Shown: piece by piece, positions 1 to 7,487 of the stretch
Numbering within the stretch: the first letter of the stretch is position 1
Layout: each line of letters opens with the position of its first letter
Assembly: GCF_000243255.1 (NCBI RefSeq)
Contig: NZ_CM001436.1
Location: forward strand, 718,077-782,076
Source of the DNA: Methanoplanus limicola DSM 2279
GTDB taxonomy: Archaea > Halobacteriota > Methanomicrobia > Methanomicrobiales > Methanomicrobiaceae
DNA: 64,000 nucleotides
Direction: 5' to 3'
Translations under genes and position numbers: made by a program
Notes under the pieces: model-generated
Databases searched by the model: none
Seen by the model: the letters and a program-made list of their open reading frames with translations, nothing else
Told to the model about the DNA's origin: nothing

Positions 1-31
1 CGCCCCATTTTTCCTTTGAATCTTCTGCCAT
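1..31 (-). CDS. rpsK: 30S ribosomal protein S11, N-terminal fragment
   Basis: Only the first ten codons are in the window (protein begins [10 protein letters not shown]); the rest lies beyond position 1. The ATG at 31-29 overlaps the TAA stop of rpsD (TAATG), which means translational coupling. Archaeal S13-S4-S11 gene order is the main reason for the S11 call; the short peptide also fits the start of archaeal S11. S11 sits on the small-subunit platform. Sure from context, weak from sequence alone because so little is visible. Confidence 0.8.
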   Translation of the reverse strand, partial: MAEDSKEKWG

Positions 32-579
32 TACTGTCTGCCTCCGGAGACGATACGACCGCGCTCAGGGTGAGCTTCACCTGTGAACGGGGAATTTCCG
101 TAATAACGAACCTCAGATTCCTCTGACTTCCTGATTCTGCAACCCGGAATTGTAACTTTTCTTCCGTTTACAGATATGTGGCCGTGTGTTATCATCTGGC
201 GTGCCTGCTTTGGTGAGCGTGCAAGACCTTTTCTGTACACGACCGTCTGAAGACGGCGTTCAAGTTCATTTTCGGTCTTCATTGCCAGTACATCGCCGAT
301 ACCTGCACCTTCAGGAAGAAGGCCGTATTTTGCAAGATGGCCAAGAAGCTCATCTTCCTTCCTCGCAATAAGTGCTTCATCAGTCACACTTGATTTAAGA
401 GCAAGGAGGTCACGGGCTGCACGGCGGTAGCGCCTTAACGTACTCTGGGCTTTCCAGAGCTCACGCTTGTTTCTGAGACCGAACTCAATGACAAGACGGT
501 TCTCATCATCGATACGGCTCTTCTCAAAGCGCCTCTTTGGTGTTTCATACTGCTTGTGATTCTTACCAGGATATACCAT
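31..579 (-). CDS. rpsD: 30S ribosomal protein S4
   Basis: 182-residue archaeal S4 (the archaeal form is shorter than the bacterial one). It binds 16S rRNA early and helps nucleate assembly of the small subunit. The S4 RNA-binding region is recognisable around residues 105-150 (R-K-G-L-A-R-S followed by [15 protein letters not shown]). The ATG at 579 follows a GGTGG Shine-Dalgarno five bases upstream. It lies 13 bp after rpsM and overlaps rpsK, so all three are in one ribosomal operon. Confidence 0.97.
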   Translation of the reverse strand: MVYPGKNHKQYETPKRRFEKSRIDDENRLVIEFGLRNKRELWKAQSTLRRYRRAARDLLALKSSVTDEALIARKEDELLGHLAKYGLLPEGAGIGDVLAMKTENELERRLQTVVYRKGLARSPKQARQMITHGHISVNGRKVTIPGCRIRKSEESEVRYYGNSPFTGEAHPERGRIVSGGRQ

Positions 580-592
580 TTAAACCACCCGA

Positions 593-1042
593 TTACTTCT
601 TCTTCCTGCTGACACCGACAGTCGATCCTCTTCTTCCGGAAGACTTGGTGCGCTGCCCGCGTACTTTCTGGCCGGTCTCGTGACGGATACCGCGGTAACA
701 GCGAATCTTACGCATCCTGTTAATGTCATCCTCAAGGGCAAGACTGAGATCTGAACCGAGAAGCTGTTTTGCCTCTCCGGTATAGACATCCTTCTGACGG
801 TTGAGCATCCATACAGGAACAAGATTCTGATAATCTGTCACCACATTGCGAATGCGTTCCACATGCTCCTCATCGAGAAGACCAAGGGTTGCACGCGGAT
901 CTACATCTGCCATATCTGAAATTACAGCAGATGTGTGCATGCCGATTCCCGGAAGGCCGGTAAGTGCAATCTGAACGGACTTTGTTCCGTCGAGATCGGC
1001 ATTTTCAATCCTTACAAAGTAATTAATCTCTTGTTCTTCCAT
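593..1042 (-). CDS. rpsM: 30S ribosomal protein S13
   Basis: 149-residue archaeal S13, which contacts the 50S subunit and P-site tRNA in the head of the 30S. The sequence shows the helix-two-turn-helix part ([13 protein letters not shown], about 28-40) and the basic C-terminus with the R-C-Y-R-G-I-R-H motif and a [16 protein letters not shown]-like tail. ATG at 1042 is preceded by GAGG at suitable spacing. It starts only 33 bases after the tRNA-Ser gene, leaving no room for its own TATA box, so it is probably cotranscribed with the tRNA. Confidence 0.97.
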   Translation of the reverse strand: MEEQEINYFVRIENADLDGTKSVQIALTGLPGIGMHTSAVISDMADVDPRATLGLLDEEHVERIRNVVTDYQNLVPVWMLNRQKDVYTGEAKQLLGSDLSLALEDDINRMRKIRCYRGIRHETGQKVRGQRTKSSGRRGSTVGVSRKKK

Positions 1043-1075
1043 TCAATAGCCTCACAATGAGATTTGCTCTAAAAG

Positions 1076-1160
1076 CGCTGAGGGAGGGATTTGAACCCTC
1101 GAGTCCCAGGGGGACACGGGGTTAGCAACCCCGCGCCATGCCAGGCTTGGCTACCTCAAC
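1076..1160 (-). tRNA. tRNA-Ser (anticodon GCT)
   Basis: 85-nt cloverleaf with the long variable arm typical of serine tRNA. Acceptor stem GTTGAGG/CCTCAGC with discriminator G, anticodon stem CGGGG/CCCCG with loop TTGCTAA, T-arm GAGGG-TTCAAAT-CCCTC. The anticodon GCT reads AGC/AGT codons. No intron, and CCA is not encoded. It is the first gene of the S13-S4-S11 transcription unit. Confidence 0.96.
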
Positions 1161-1193
1161 AGAGTAATCTCGCATCTTACGACACTCGCGATA

Positions 1194-1204
1194 ACATATA
1201 TCGC
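1194..1204 (-). promoter_or_regulatory. TATA box for tRNA-Ser/ribosomal protein operon
   Basis: On the minus strand the sequence GATATATGT lies about 35-40 bases upstream of the mature tRNA 5' end. An archaeal TATA box is normally centred about 25-27 bases before the start of transcription, which would give a short tRNA 5' leader of roughly ten bases. Position and composition fit, but it is inferred by eye. Confidence 0.5.
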
Positions 1205-1275
1205 TCCATGAATGTTGCTTAATTAGATATGATAAATTTGTTATTAAGGGTTGTGGTATAGCCACACAGGATCGG

Positions 1276-2259
1276 TTATTCAAAGAAGGATTTCATATCC
1301 GGAATCCTGGCCCGGATAAGTTTTCTCTCAGTCAGTGCCGAAACAATGAGCGGGAGCGCGATTGTGGCATCTGCAAAACACTGGACACGGTATGAGTCCG
1401 GCGCCTCCTTGCCCCAGCTGATGGCCTCTTCAAATGTGCAGCCCGAAAGTCCGCCCCAGTGTGGCGCATCTGTTGTGTACTGGATGGCGTACTGGTGACC
1501 GTCAGTATCCCTCTCATGTATTCCTGCAATAACATGAGTCTGCTGAATGAAATTTTTAGGGACGCCTCCGCCGACATATATCACTCCGGTGTGAACAGAA
1601 TTTTCTATGACTGTGGTTATCTCATCAACATCAGCGATCTGATCAACCGATACATCTGTACCTTTTCTTCTTGCCATAAGCACGGCAATCCCAACCGATG
1701 AATCACATAGAGCAGGAATAAATACCGGAATGCCGGCTTTTGCGCATTCGTTCAGCACTGACTCTCCGGAGGGGTTCTTCTCACCAAGCCACGTGCCCAT
1801 TTTTTCCATAAGGAGGCGTGAAGAGGCATTGAACGGGGAGACACCCTCAATAAAAGAAGCTATTTCAGACTCAATACCACGGAATTCATCATCATATGCA
1901 AAGACATCATAAATGCGGTCAATACCTCTTGAAAAGAGTTCACAGTCGTCAGCATTGTGATGACCCATATAGTGGCGCACACCCAGATGCTCACAGGTGT
2001 CATGAAACATATTCGCCCCTGTTGAAACAATTCCGTCAATATAACGGTTTTTCACGAGTTCTATGAGGCATTTCTGCATCCCCGCAGGGATCATTGCACC
2101 TGAGAGTCCGAGAAAGATTATGCAGTCGGGATCATCTATCATTCTTTTCCAGACATTAAGGGATTCACCGAGTTTTCTGCCCTGAAAACCGGTTTTACTC
2201 ATCCCTTCAATAAGTCCGGCAACACTCCCGGACGGTGATACTGATGTTGCTCTTTTCAT
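1276..2259 (-). CDS. dys: deoxyhypusine synthase
   Basis: Transfers the aminobutyl group of spermidine to a lysine of translation factor aIF5A, first step of hypusine formation. The protein (327 aa from the chosen start) has the family pattern: GLSGAMIPAGM, the STGANMFHD segment, GGGVPKN with the candidate catalytic lysine (about K235, matching the lysine that forms the enzyme-imine intermediate in characterised enzymes), then EAISWGK. I chose the ATG at 2259 because the family begins near this residue; an upstream in-frame TTG at 2289 would only add ten hydrophobic residues. It stands alone between the tRNA-Ser operon and the CBS genes. Confidence 0.93.
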   Translation of the reverse strand: MKRATSVSPSGSVAGLIEGMSKTGFQGRKLGESLNVWKRMIDDPDCIIFLGLSGAMIPAGMQKCLIELVKNRYIDGIVSTGANMFHDTCEHLGVRHYMGHHNADDCELFSRGIDRIYDVFAYDDEFRGIESEIASFIEGVSPFNASSRLLMEKMGTWLGEKNPSGESVLNECAKAGIPVFIPALCDSSVGIAVLMARRKGTDVSVDQIADVDEITTVIENSVHTGVIYVGGGVPKNFIQQTHVIAGIHERDTDGHQYAIQYTTDAPHWGGLSGCTFEEAISWGKEAPDSYRVQCFADATIALPLIVSALTERKLIRARIPDMKSFFE

Positions 2260-2371
2260 GATTCTGATAATAAATAAAGAGAGATTCAATAAAAAAAGAT
2301 TCGATTGAGACGGGGCGCAAAAAAAGGGGAATAAATTATTTATTGTTTCCTTTCAGCCGAAAATTCCGGGC

Positions 2372-3148
2372 CTAAAGAGCAACAATAAGGCTCTCTTTAG
2401 AGACTATACCTACAAGTTTTCCATCCTTTATTACCGGAAGAGAGCTGATATTTTTGCTGACAATGAGATCGATTGCATTAGCAACATCTCCGTTTATGTC
2501 CATTGTAAGTGCCGGAGAAGTCATTATATCACTGACGTAGAGATTTCTGACCTGCTGCTCCTGGTGCTTCTCACCGACTGTCTCTCTGAACTCCTTCATG
2601 GATTTTGCCACGTCAGTCTCGGTTACAACACCAACGATATTGCCCTCCTCAGTTACAACAAACTTTGCACTGTTCTCATCAATCATCCTCCTGCGGAGGT
2701 GAACGACACGCTCACCGGGGTTGATGCTGTGCGGGTTCTGCATAAGATTTTCAATTGAACCTTCCGGCACCATGACCTTTAAGAGATCTGTTGCGTCCAC
2801 CTTTCCGACAGGTTTGTGCTCTTCATCAAGTACAACCACAATCTTATATCTCTGGAGCAGAGGGATGAGAATCTGTGCCTCTTCATCCGAATAGACTGAA
2901 GTGAAGTCATCATCTGTCCGGTTTACGACATGAATCTTTGTTGGCGGCAGGGAAGAAGTCTTTTTGCTGCCGAGCGTCTCTGCTATTGCCTTTCTTGAGA
3001 TTGTACCTGTTACAACTCCGTTATTGGTTACGATCAGGGGATCGGCACCTTCAGATAACATTTTGTCGAGTGCCTCAGTTATTGGTGCTGATTTTGCTAT
3101 TGTGACTGGTCTGGACATTACATCCTTTACAAGGGTTTTTTCATTCAT
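2372..3148 (-). CDS. CBS-domain protein with four CBS motifs
   Basis: 258 residues made almost entirely of CBS motifs in two tandem pairs (VKDVMSRPVTIAKSAPITEAL at the start; VSDIMTSPALTMDINGDVANAI near the end). CBS pairs usually bind adenosine nucleotides or S-adenosylmethionine and act as sensor modules. There is no attached enzyme or DNA-binding domain. The start at 3148 is set by a strong Shine-Dalgarno (GGAGGTT); upstream in-frame codons are not needed. First of three consecutive same-strand CBS genes. Exact ligand and partner cannot be told from sequence. Confidence 0.88.
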   Translation of the reverse strand: MNEKTLVKDVMSRPVTIAKSAPITEALDKMLSEGADPLIVTNNGVVTGTISRKAIAETLGSKKTSSLPPTKIHVVNRTDDDFTSVYSDEEAQILIPLLQRYKIVVVLDEEHKPVGKVDATDLLKVMVPEGSIENLMQNPHSINPGERVVHLRRRMIDENSAKFVVTEEGNIVGVVTETDVAKSMKEFRETVGEKHQEQQVRNLYVSDIMTSPALTMDINGDVANAIDLIVSKNISSLPVIKDGKLVGIVSKESLIVAL

Positions 3149-3335
3149 TTTTTTAACCTCCAATCGGATTTGCATAAATTTTATTGGATTATATTCTCTC
3201 TGTCTTACAGGCATTCAAAAAAATGCCTTTATGAATGCAGATACATAATAAGTCAGCACACCCGGACAAAAGAATCATTGTCTGAATCTGTACAGATGTC
3301 TGCCATATAACTGCCAGCTATATTTAATTAAATCA

Positions 3336-4199
3336 TCACTCTTTTGTCAGGGCCCTGACAAGATCAAATTCTGTAATTACACCAACCAGATGAGAATTCT
3401 CAATTACCGGAAGGGCACCTACATTCCTGCTTATCATCTCCTTTGCAACCTCACATATGGGCTTATCAGGAGTTGTGGTATAGAGTTCACCATTGATAAG
3501 ATCCCTTACAGGTACTGACATGAGATCAGATATATTGCCTGTTACCATTCCCTTAAACAGATCACCTTTCCCAACGTATTTCATTATATCCATCGCAGTG
3601 ATGATTCCAAATAAAACGTCATCACTGACTACAGGCAGACGCCTGAATCTGCGGAAAATCATCTCTTTTGCAACATCAGTCATAAGCGCATCAGGGCTTG
3701 TGACATAGGGATTTTTTGTCATAATCTCAGAGACAGACGTATAATTGTCCTCACATGAGAGTGTCCTTAATATATCCCTCTCTGTCACAATTCCGACAAC
3801 CGAACTGTTTTCCGAGATAATGGGGAGTCCGCCGCATTTTTTGTCCACAATGGTTCTGACGACCTCGTTGACCTTTGCATTTTCCTTCAGGGTAATGAGG
3901 CGGGTCGTCATGATCTCCCTTACGTTGTCATTTAGTGCAGCTATAAGATTTCCTTTGTGCTTGCCGGAAACGAGATTAAACTTCTCTCCGCCTCCCATTA
4001 AGTTAAGGATGTCACCCGCTGTCACAATACCTATGATCTTTCCTGTACCGGAATCAGCAACGGGCAGGCGCCTGAAACCCTTCTTTGTCATTATTTCAAT
4101 TGCACCTATAATGCTCATCGTCGGTGAGACTGTGATGACATCCTTCGTTGCAATATCCTTTAAGATTTTATTGTTGTGATTTTTTTGATTTTTTTGCAT
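3336..4199 (-). CDS. CBS-domain protein with four CBS motifs
   Basis: 287 aa with four CBS motifs each in the form DI/EIM(T)xxxxTxxP and GxxRLPVV...GIIT: residues about 14-70, 92-150, 156-210 and 225-285. The first and third are most alike (KGFRRLPVA; RRFRRLPVV), which suggests duplication of a CBS pair. A short basic lysine/asparagine-rich head (MQKNQKNHNNK) precedes it. No catalytic domain. Stand-alone CBS proteins of this size are common in methanogens and are thought to sense energy charge; the partner is unknown. Confidence 0.88.
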   Translation of the reverse strand: MQKNQKNHNNKILKDIATKDVITVSPTMSIIGAIEIMTKKGFRRLPVADSGTGKIIGIVTAGDILNLMGGGEKFNLVSGKHKGNLIAALNDNVREIMTTRLITLKENAKVNEVVRTIVDKKCGGLPIISENSSVVGIVTERDILRTLSCEDNYTSVSEIMTKNPYVTSPDALMTDVAKEMIFRRFRRLPVVSDDVLFGIITAMDIMKYVGKGDLFKGMVTGNISDLMSVPVRDLINGELYTTTPDKPICEVAKEMISRNVGALPVIENSHLVGVITEFDLVRALTKE

Positions 4200-4342
4200 G
4201 AAATCATTCCCATATTCAGACGCAGTATTTAAAATATCATACAGCGATATTCTCTGGAAATTTTTTATTTTATCCTTTTCCTTCTCCGGGAATCACCCGG
4301 CATATAAAGCAGGATATGAATATATCCGGAATTTATCCGGAT

Positions 4343-4927
4343 TTAATCCGTATCGTCACTTTTCCTGCAGACCGAACAGAGCATTCTCCCGTCAACGAAG
4401 ACGAGATCATCTGACATAAGGTTGCAGTCGTCACAGACTCCCGATGTTGCAGAACCGTTAACAGAACCTTCAAAGTCATTATTGACTTTTATAAGATCAG
4501 ACATTATCTCGTTTATCTCGTTGGAAACCGAGATAATATCCCTGACTGTCACGATACCTACAACCTTGGATTTGTCCACCACAGGGAGCCTTCGCACTTT
4601 ATTCTTAACCATCATGTGAGTTGCGTCACCGACGGTTTTGTCAACATCAATGGTTATTAAAGGTGTACTCATAATTTCACTTACATACACATCTCCCGGT
4701 TTGCGGTCCTTAGCTACTACTTTACAGTTAATATCCTCCTCGGTAACAATGCCCTTAGGCACATTATTCTGCAGTACTATACAACTTCCCACTCCTTTCT
4801 GGCACATTTTTGCAGCCGCTTTTGGAACAGTCGCTTCTGCACCGATTGTGGCCGGATTGTACCTCATGACTTCCTTTACAGGAACGTCTATTTTGAAGTG
4901 ATTTGCATCCATTATATTTTCGCTCAC
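4343..4927 (-). CDS. CBS pair with C-terminal zinc-binding cysteines
   Basis: 194 aa: one CBS pair (about residues 14-130: PVKEVMRYNPATIG and VSEIMSTPLITID), a linker, then a small cysteine cluster C-D-D-C ... C-S-V-C within the last 35 residues that could hold one zinc. This architecture, CBS plus a C-terminal rubredoxin-like zinc ribbon, is known in archaea. The start is a GTG at 4927, chosen because GGAGGTG lies five bases upstream; the nearby ATG runs straight into a stop. Role unknown; a nucleotide-sensing regulator is the likely type. Confidence 0.87.
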   Translation of the reverse strand: MSENIMDANHFKIDVPVKEVMRYNPATIGAEATVPKAAAKMCQKGVGSCIVLQNNVPKGIVTEEDINCKVVAKDRKPGDVYVSEIMSTPLITIDVDKTVGDATHMMVKNKVRRLPVVDKSKVVGIVTVRDIISVSNEINEIMSDLIKVNNDFEGSVNGSATSGVCDDCNLMSDDLVFVDGRMLCSVCRKSDDTD

Positions 4928-5424
4928 ATGACCACCTCCTCCTCCGCAGTAAATCCCGCAGAAGAGAGGTCTACAAGTTATCCTATGGTTTCCAGCACTA
5001 TAAAAGGATATTTACTGGCATTTAACATAAAACAGCCAATTATAATTTGTGTCATCCATCAAGTATATATTATACGGATATTTTCATCAGAAATTATACT
5101 GGTTACGGGGTTTTTGGCAGTAGCCGGGAATACCTCCGGCTGTTCGTCTCTTTGCCATAACAGCCACAGTTATATGTCTTTGAGGTAATAATCTGATTAT
5201 TAATCAGTTTTACCGGAAATTCCGGGAGAGGCATGCAGCCAACTGAAATAAATGCTGAGAATATTATTCTGTAACTGCACAGAATTTCAGATATTTTTAA
5301 TATTACACATTTAAAGGAACTGATTTTGATTTTTATGCAGGAATAAATGAGAAATTTTATCCATACGACAGAAGATGATATTAATTTATACTGTACCAAA
5401 ACCAATGTTTCTGGAGAATACAAT
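4928..5424. other. intergenic region between divergent CBS and Era-like genes
   Basis: About 500 bases with no convincing gene. Two open frames (4898-5188 plus, 5103-5423 minus) lack family features and Shine-Dalgarno sites. It must hold divergent promoters. A GC-rich foldable patch is present at 5115-5165 (AGCCGG/CCGGCT stem enclosed by GGCA/TGCC), possibly a leader structure for the GTPase gene. Confidence 0.5.
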
Positions 5425-6066
5425 ATGAGCTTCTTTATCAGGACAAAAAAGAAATTTAAAAAAATAATTGCCAGATTATTTAAGAAAAAACAGATGCGTA
5501 TAGGTATTTACGGCCCCCCGAATGCAGGGAAGACAACACTCTCAAATCGTATTGTCAGGGACTGGACCGGAGATGCTGTAGGGCCTGTAAGTGAGATACC
5601 GCACGAGACACGCCGTGCCAGAAGAAAAGAGGGAGTCACAATTGCGGATGAGAAGGGCAATGCAGTAACAATTGATATTGTGGATACACCCGGAGTAACA
5701 ACCAAGATTGACTATAAGGAATTCCTTGAATATGGTATTGAGTCTGAAGAGGCAGTAGTCAGGGCACGTGAGGCAACAGAGGGAGTTGCTGAAGCCATGC
5801 ACTGGTTAAGGGAGGATATTGAGGGTGTAATATATATGCTTGATTCAACCCAGGACCCTTTCATGCAGGTCAATATCATGCTGATTGGAATTATTGAGAG
5901 CCGCGGACTGCCTGTAATAATTGTTGCCAATAAAAATGATCTCCCGGATGCATCTGCCACAAGAATAAAAAGCGCTTTTCCGCAGCACCCTGTAATTTCA
6001 ATATCAGGACTTGAAGGAAATAATGTGGAAGAGCTTTACGAGAAAATGATCGATTATTTCGGGTGA
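5425..6066 (+). CDS. Era-like small GTPase (archaeal)
   Basis: 213-residue GTP-binding protein. A basic N-terminal tail (about residues 6-24) is followed by G1 GPPNAGKTT (30-38), G3 DTPG (about 87-90), G4 NKND (about 169-172) and a C-terminal SISGLEGNN G5-like motif. The ATG at 5425 has GGAGA eight bases upstream; the longer open frame from 5347 has no such site. It is followed at once by a DUF2073 gene and then a zinc-ribbon gene, an arrangement I recognise as conserved in many euryarchaea. No C-terminal KH domain as in bacterial Era, so an RNA-binding role is not shown by the sequence. Confidence 0.9.
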   Translation: MSFFIRTKKKFKKIIARLFKKKQMRIGIYGPPNAGKTTLSNRIVRDWTGDAVGPVSEIPHETRRARRKEGVTIADEKGNAVTIDIVDTPGVTTKIDYKEFLEYGIESEEAVVRAREATEGVAEAMHWLREDIEGVIYMLDSTQDPFMQVNIMLIGIIESRGLPVIIVANKNDLPDASATRIKSAFPQHPVISISGLEGNNVEELYEKMIDYFG

Positions 6067-6071
6067 TTTGT

Positions 6072-6452
6072 ATGATTCAGGGAGTCCAGATAGATTTAAT
6101 TTCTTCAGAACGTCTTGAGAATCTCACATCACTTGAAAAAATAAGGATGATTCTTGAAAAGGTTATCGACGGAAATGTAGTTGTCCTTGAAAAAGGACTC
6201 ACACCCGATGAGCAGAGTTTACTGATAGAGACAACTATGCGCGAGATAAAACCGGACGGTTTTGCAGGAATTGAAATGGAGACATATTCCAGTGAATCGG
6301 CCACTCATCAGAAGAGCGGGGGACTTTTCAGCGGACTTTTCGGTAAAAAAGAGAATACATCCGGCAGAATGACTGTAATCGGTCCTGCAAACCAGATGAA
6401 GACCCTGAAGAAGGACAAAAACCTTATAAGCGCCTGGGTATCATCCAGATAA
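6072..6452 (+). CDS. DUF2073 family protein
   Basis: 126 aa, no catalytic motif recognised. It contains the conserved acidic/helical core (EKGLTPDEQSLLIETTMREI) and ends with a glycine/phenylalanine-rich linker (GLFSGLFGKK) and a short C-terminal strand region. I recognise the family as DUF2073, which recent automated annotation names OapB/ArvB-like; this naming is from memory. Start: ATG 6072 with GGTGAT six bases upstream; a GTG at 6063 overlapping the stop of the GTPase gene is the alternative. Tight linkage to the GTPase suggests a shared function. Confidence 0.82.
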   Translation: MIQGVQIDLISSERLENLTSLEKIRMILEKVIDGNVVVLEKGLTPDEQSLLIETTMREIKPDGFAGIEMETYSSESATHQKSGGLFSGLFGKKENTSGRMTVIGPANQMKTLKKDKNLISAWVSSR

Positions 6453-6560
6453 AAGGAAATAAGATTGCCGGACAGTCAGGCAATATAAATGATTATCAGA
6501 AAATCCAATACTAAAGCAGATTGCCGGAAAGTTCAGTAATTTAAGGTGAATATTGAAAAG

Positions 6561-7016
6561 ATGCCTCACAAATGCACACAATGCGGAAGGGAATTTAAAG
6601 ACGGCTCAACAGACATCCTTAAGGGCTGTCCGAGCTGCGGCGGCAAAAAATTCCTGTATATAAATCCTGAAAACCTGCACCAGGATGTTTTGGAAGAGAA
6701 GACGATAGAGGATATTGCCGCTGAGACCGGCCGGGAGATTATTGAGATCAAAGAGCCGGAAGATAAGATAAATACAGATAGTGAAGACGGTGTAGAGAGT
6801 GAAAACAGCGCAGTGGGTGAAAGCAGGAAGAACAGGAAGAAGATTGAACTCTACGACCGTGTTGAGAGTATCCGGGTTTTAAATCCGGGAACATATGAGC
6901 TTAATCTTGAAAAACTTGCCAAAAGCGATGGCATGGTCATGCAGATGGGAACGGATGACAAATATGTTGTCGATATAATGTCAATGTCCAAATCAAAGAA
7001 GAAAAAGAAGAGATAA
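6561..7016 (+). CDS. zinc-ribbon protein of the GTPase/DUF2073 cluster (OapC/ArvC-like)
   Basis: 151 aa. N-terminal zinc ribbon C-T-Q-C-G ... C-P-S-C-G (about residues 5-30), then a long acidic, probably disordered stretch and a C-terminal region (DRVESIRVLNPGTYELNLEKL, split here as two halves of one fold) followed by a polylysine tail. The C-terminal half resembles the small domain of the OapC/ArvC-type zinc-ribbon proteins of archaea. ATG 6561 is preceded by AAGGTGA; a GTG at 6546 is possible. Third gene of the cluster, 108 bp after DUF2073. Function unknown; the basic tail and zinc ribbon would suit nucleic-acid binding. Confidence 0.8.
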   Translation: MPHKCTQCGREFKDGSTDILKGCPSCGGKKFLYINPENLHQDVLEEKTIEDIAAETGREIIEIKEPEDKINTDSEDGVESENSAVGESRKNRKKIELYDRVESIRVLNPGTYELNLEKLAKSDGMVMQMGTDDKYVVDIMSMSKSKKKKKR

Positions 7017-7487
7017 GAAGAAATCAAACCGTCAATAAAATATCAATAAAACCATATAATCCCCAATAGACCTATTTTGAGAAATAATCACAAAATCCCA
7101 GGCAGGAAACTGCCATTCAGAGATATCACAGAAGTTTAATGTACCGGATTCCATGAAAACACCAGATATGCAGAGGGCTTCCCCACATCAATTTAAAAAT
7201 ATTCATTACCCATTTAGCTGTTTTTTAATACACTACTGCTTAATAAATTGGTCAATTTCTTTTTAAATCCTTCATTTCCAAAATTACGACATTTTTGTGG
7301 AAAATAGAAATACATACTGGCAGTTTACATATGTACTGCATTCAATAAATCCTTTTCAGCAGTATATCGAATATTTTAATGAAATAACGAATTGACGTTA
7401 ATATTTTCAAAATATGACTGGCAGTAGTGTACACTTTTTTAGCTATTTGGGTCATTATATAACAAATAACTGATTTAAGAAAAAATA
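7017..7487. other. AT-rich non-coding region
   Basis: About 470 bases without a supportable gene. It is markedly AT-rich and filled with related short motifs (ACTACTGC, ACTGGCAGT, GTACTGC, GCAGTA) and a long imperfect inverted repeat centred near 7330. It separates the convergent zinc-ribbon and surface-protein genes, so it probably carries both terminators. Confidence 0.6.
7207..7455. repeat. long imperfect inverted repeat, about 250 bp overall
   Basis: The outer arms at about 7207-7239 and 7421-7454 match as reverse complements in three blocks in the same order: ACCCA, TAGCT and TACACTACTGC (11 perfect bases), with unmatched bases between. The midpoint (about 7330) falls in a second small palindrome around ACATATGT. 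No open reading frame inside. It could be a degenerate miniature inverted-repeat element or a large terminator/hairpin; sequence alone cannot decide. Confidence 0.45.

Noticed and set aside
5103-5423. 106-aa open frame on the minus strand before the Era-like GTPase
   Set aside because: No ribosome site, cysteine/isoleucine-rich random composition, and it lies in an AT-rich promoter region.
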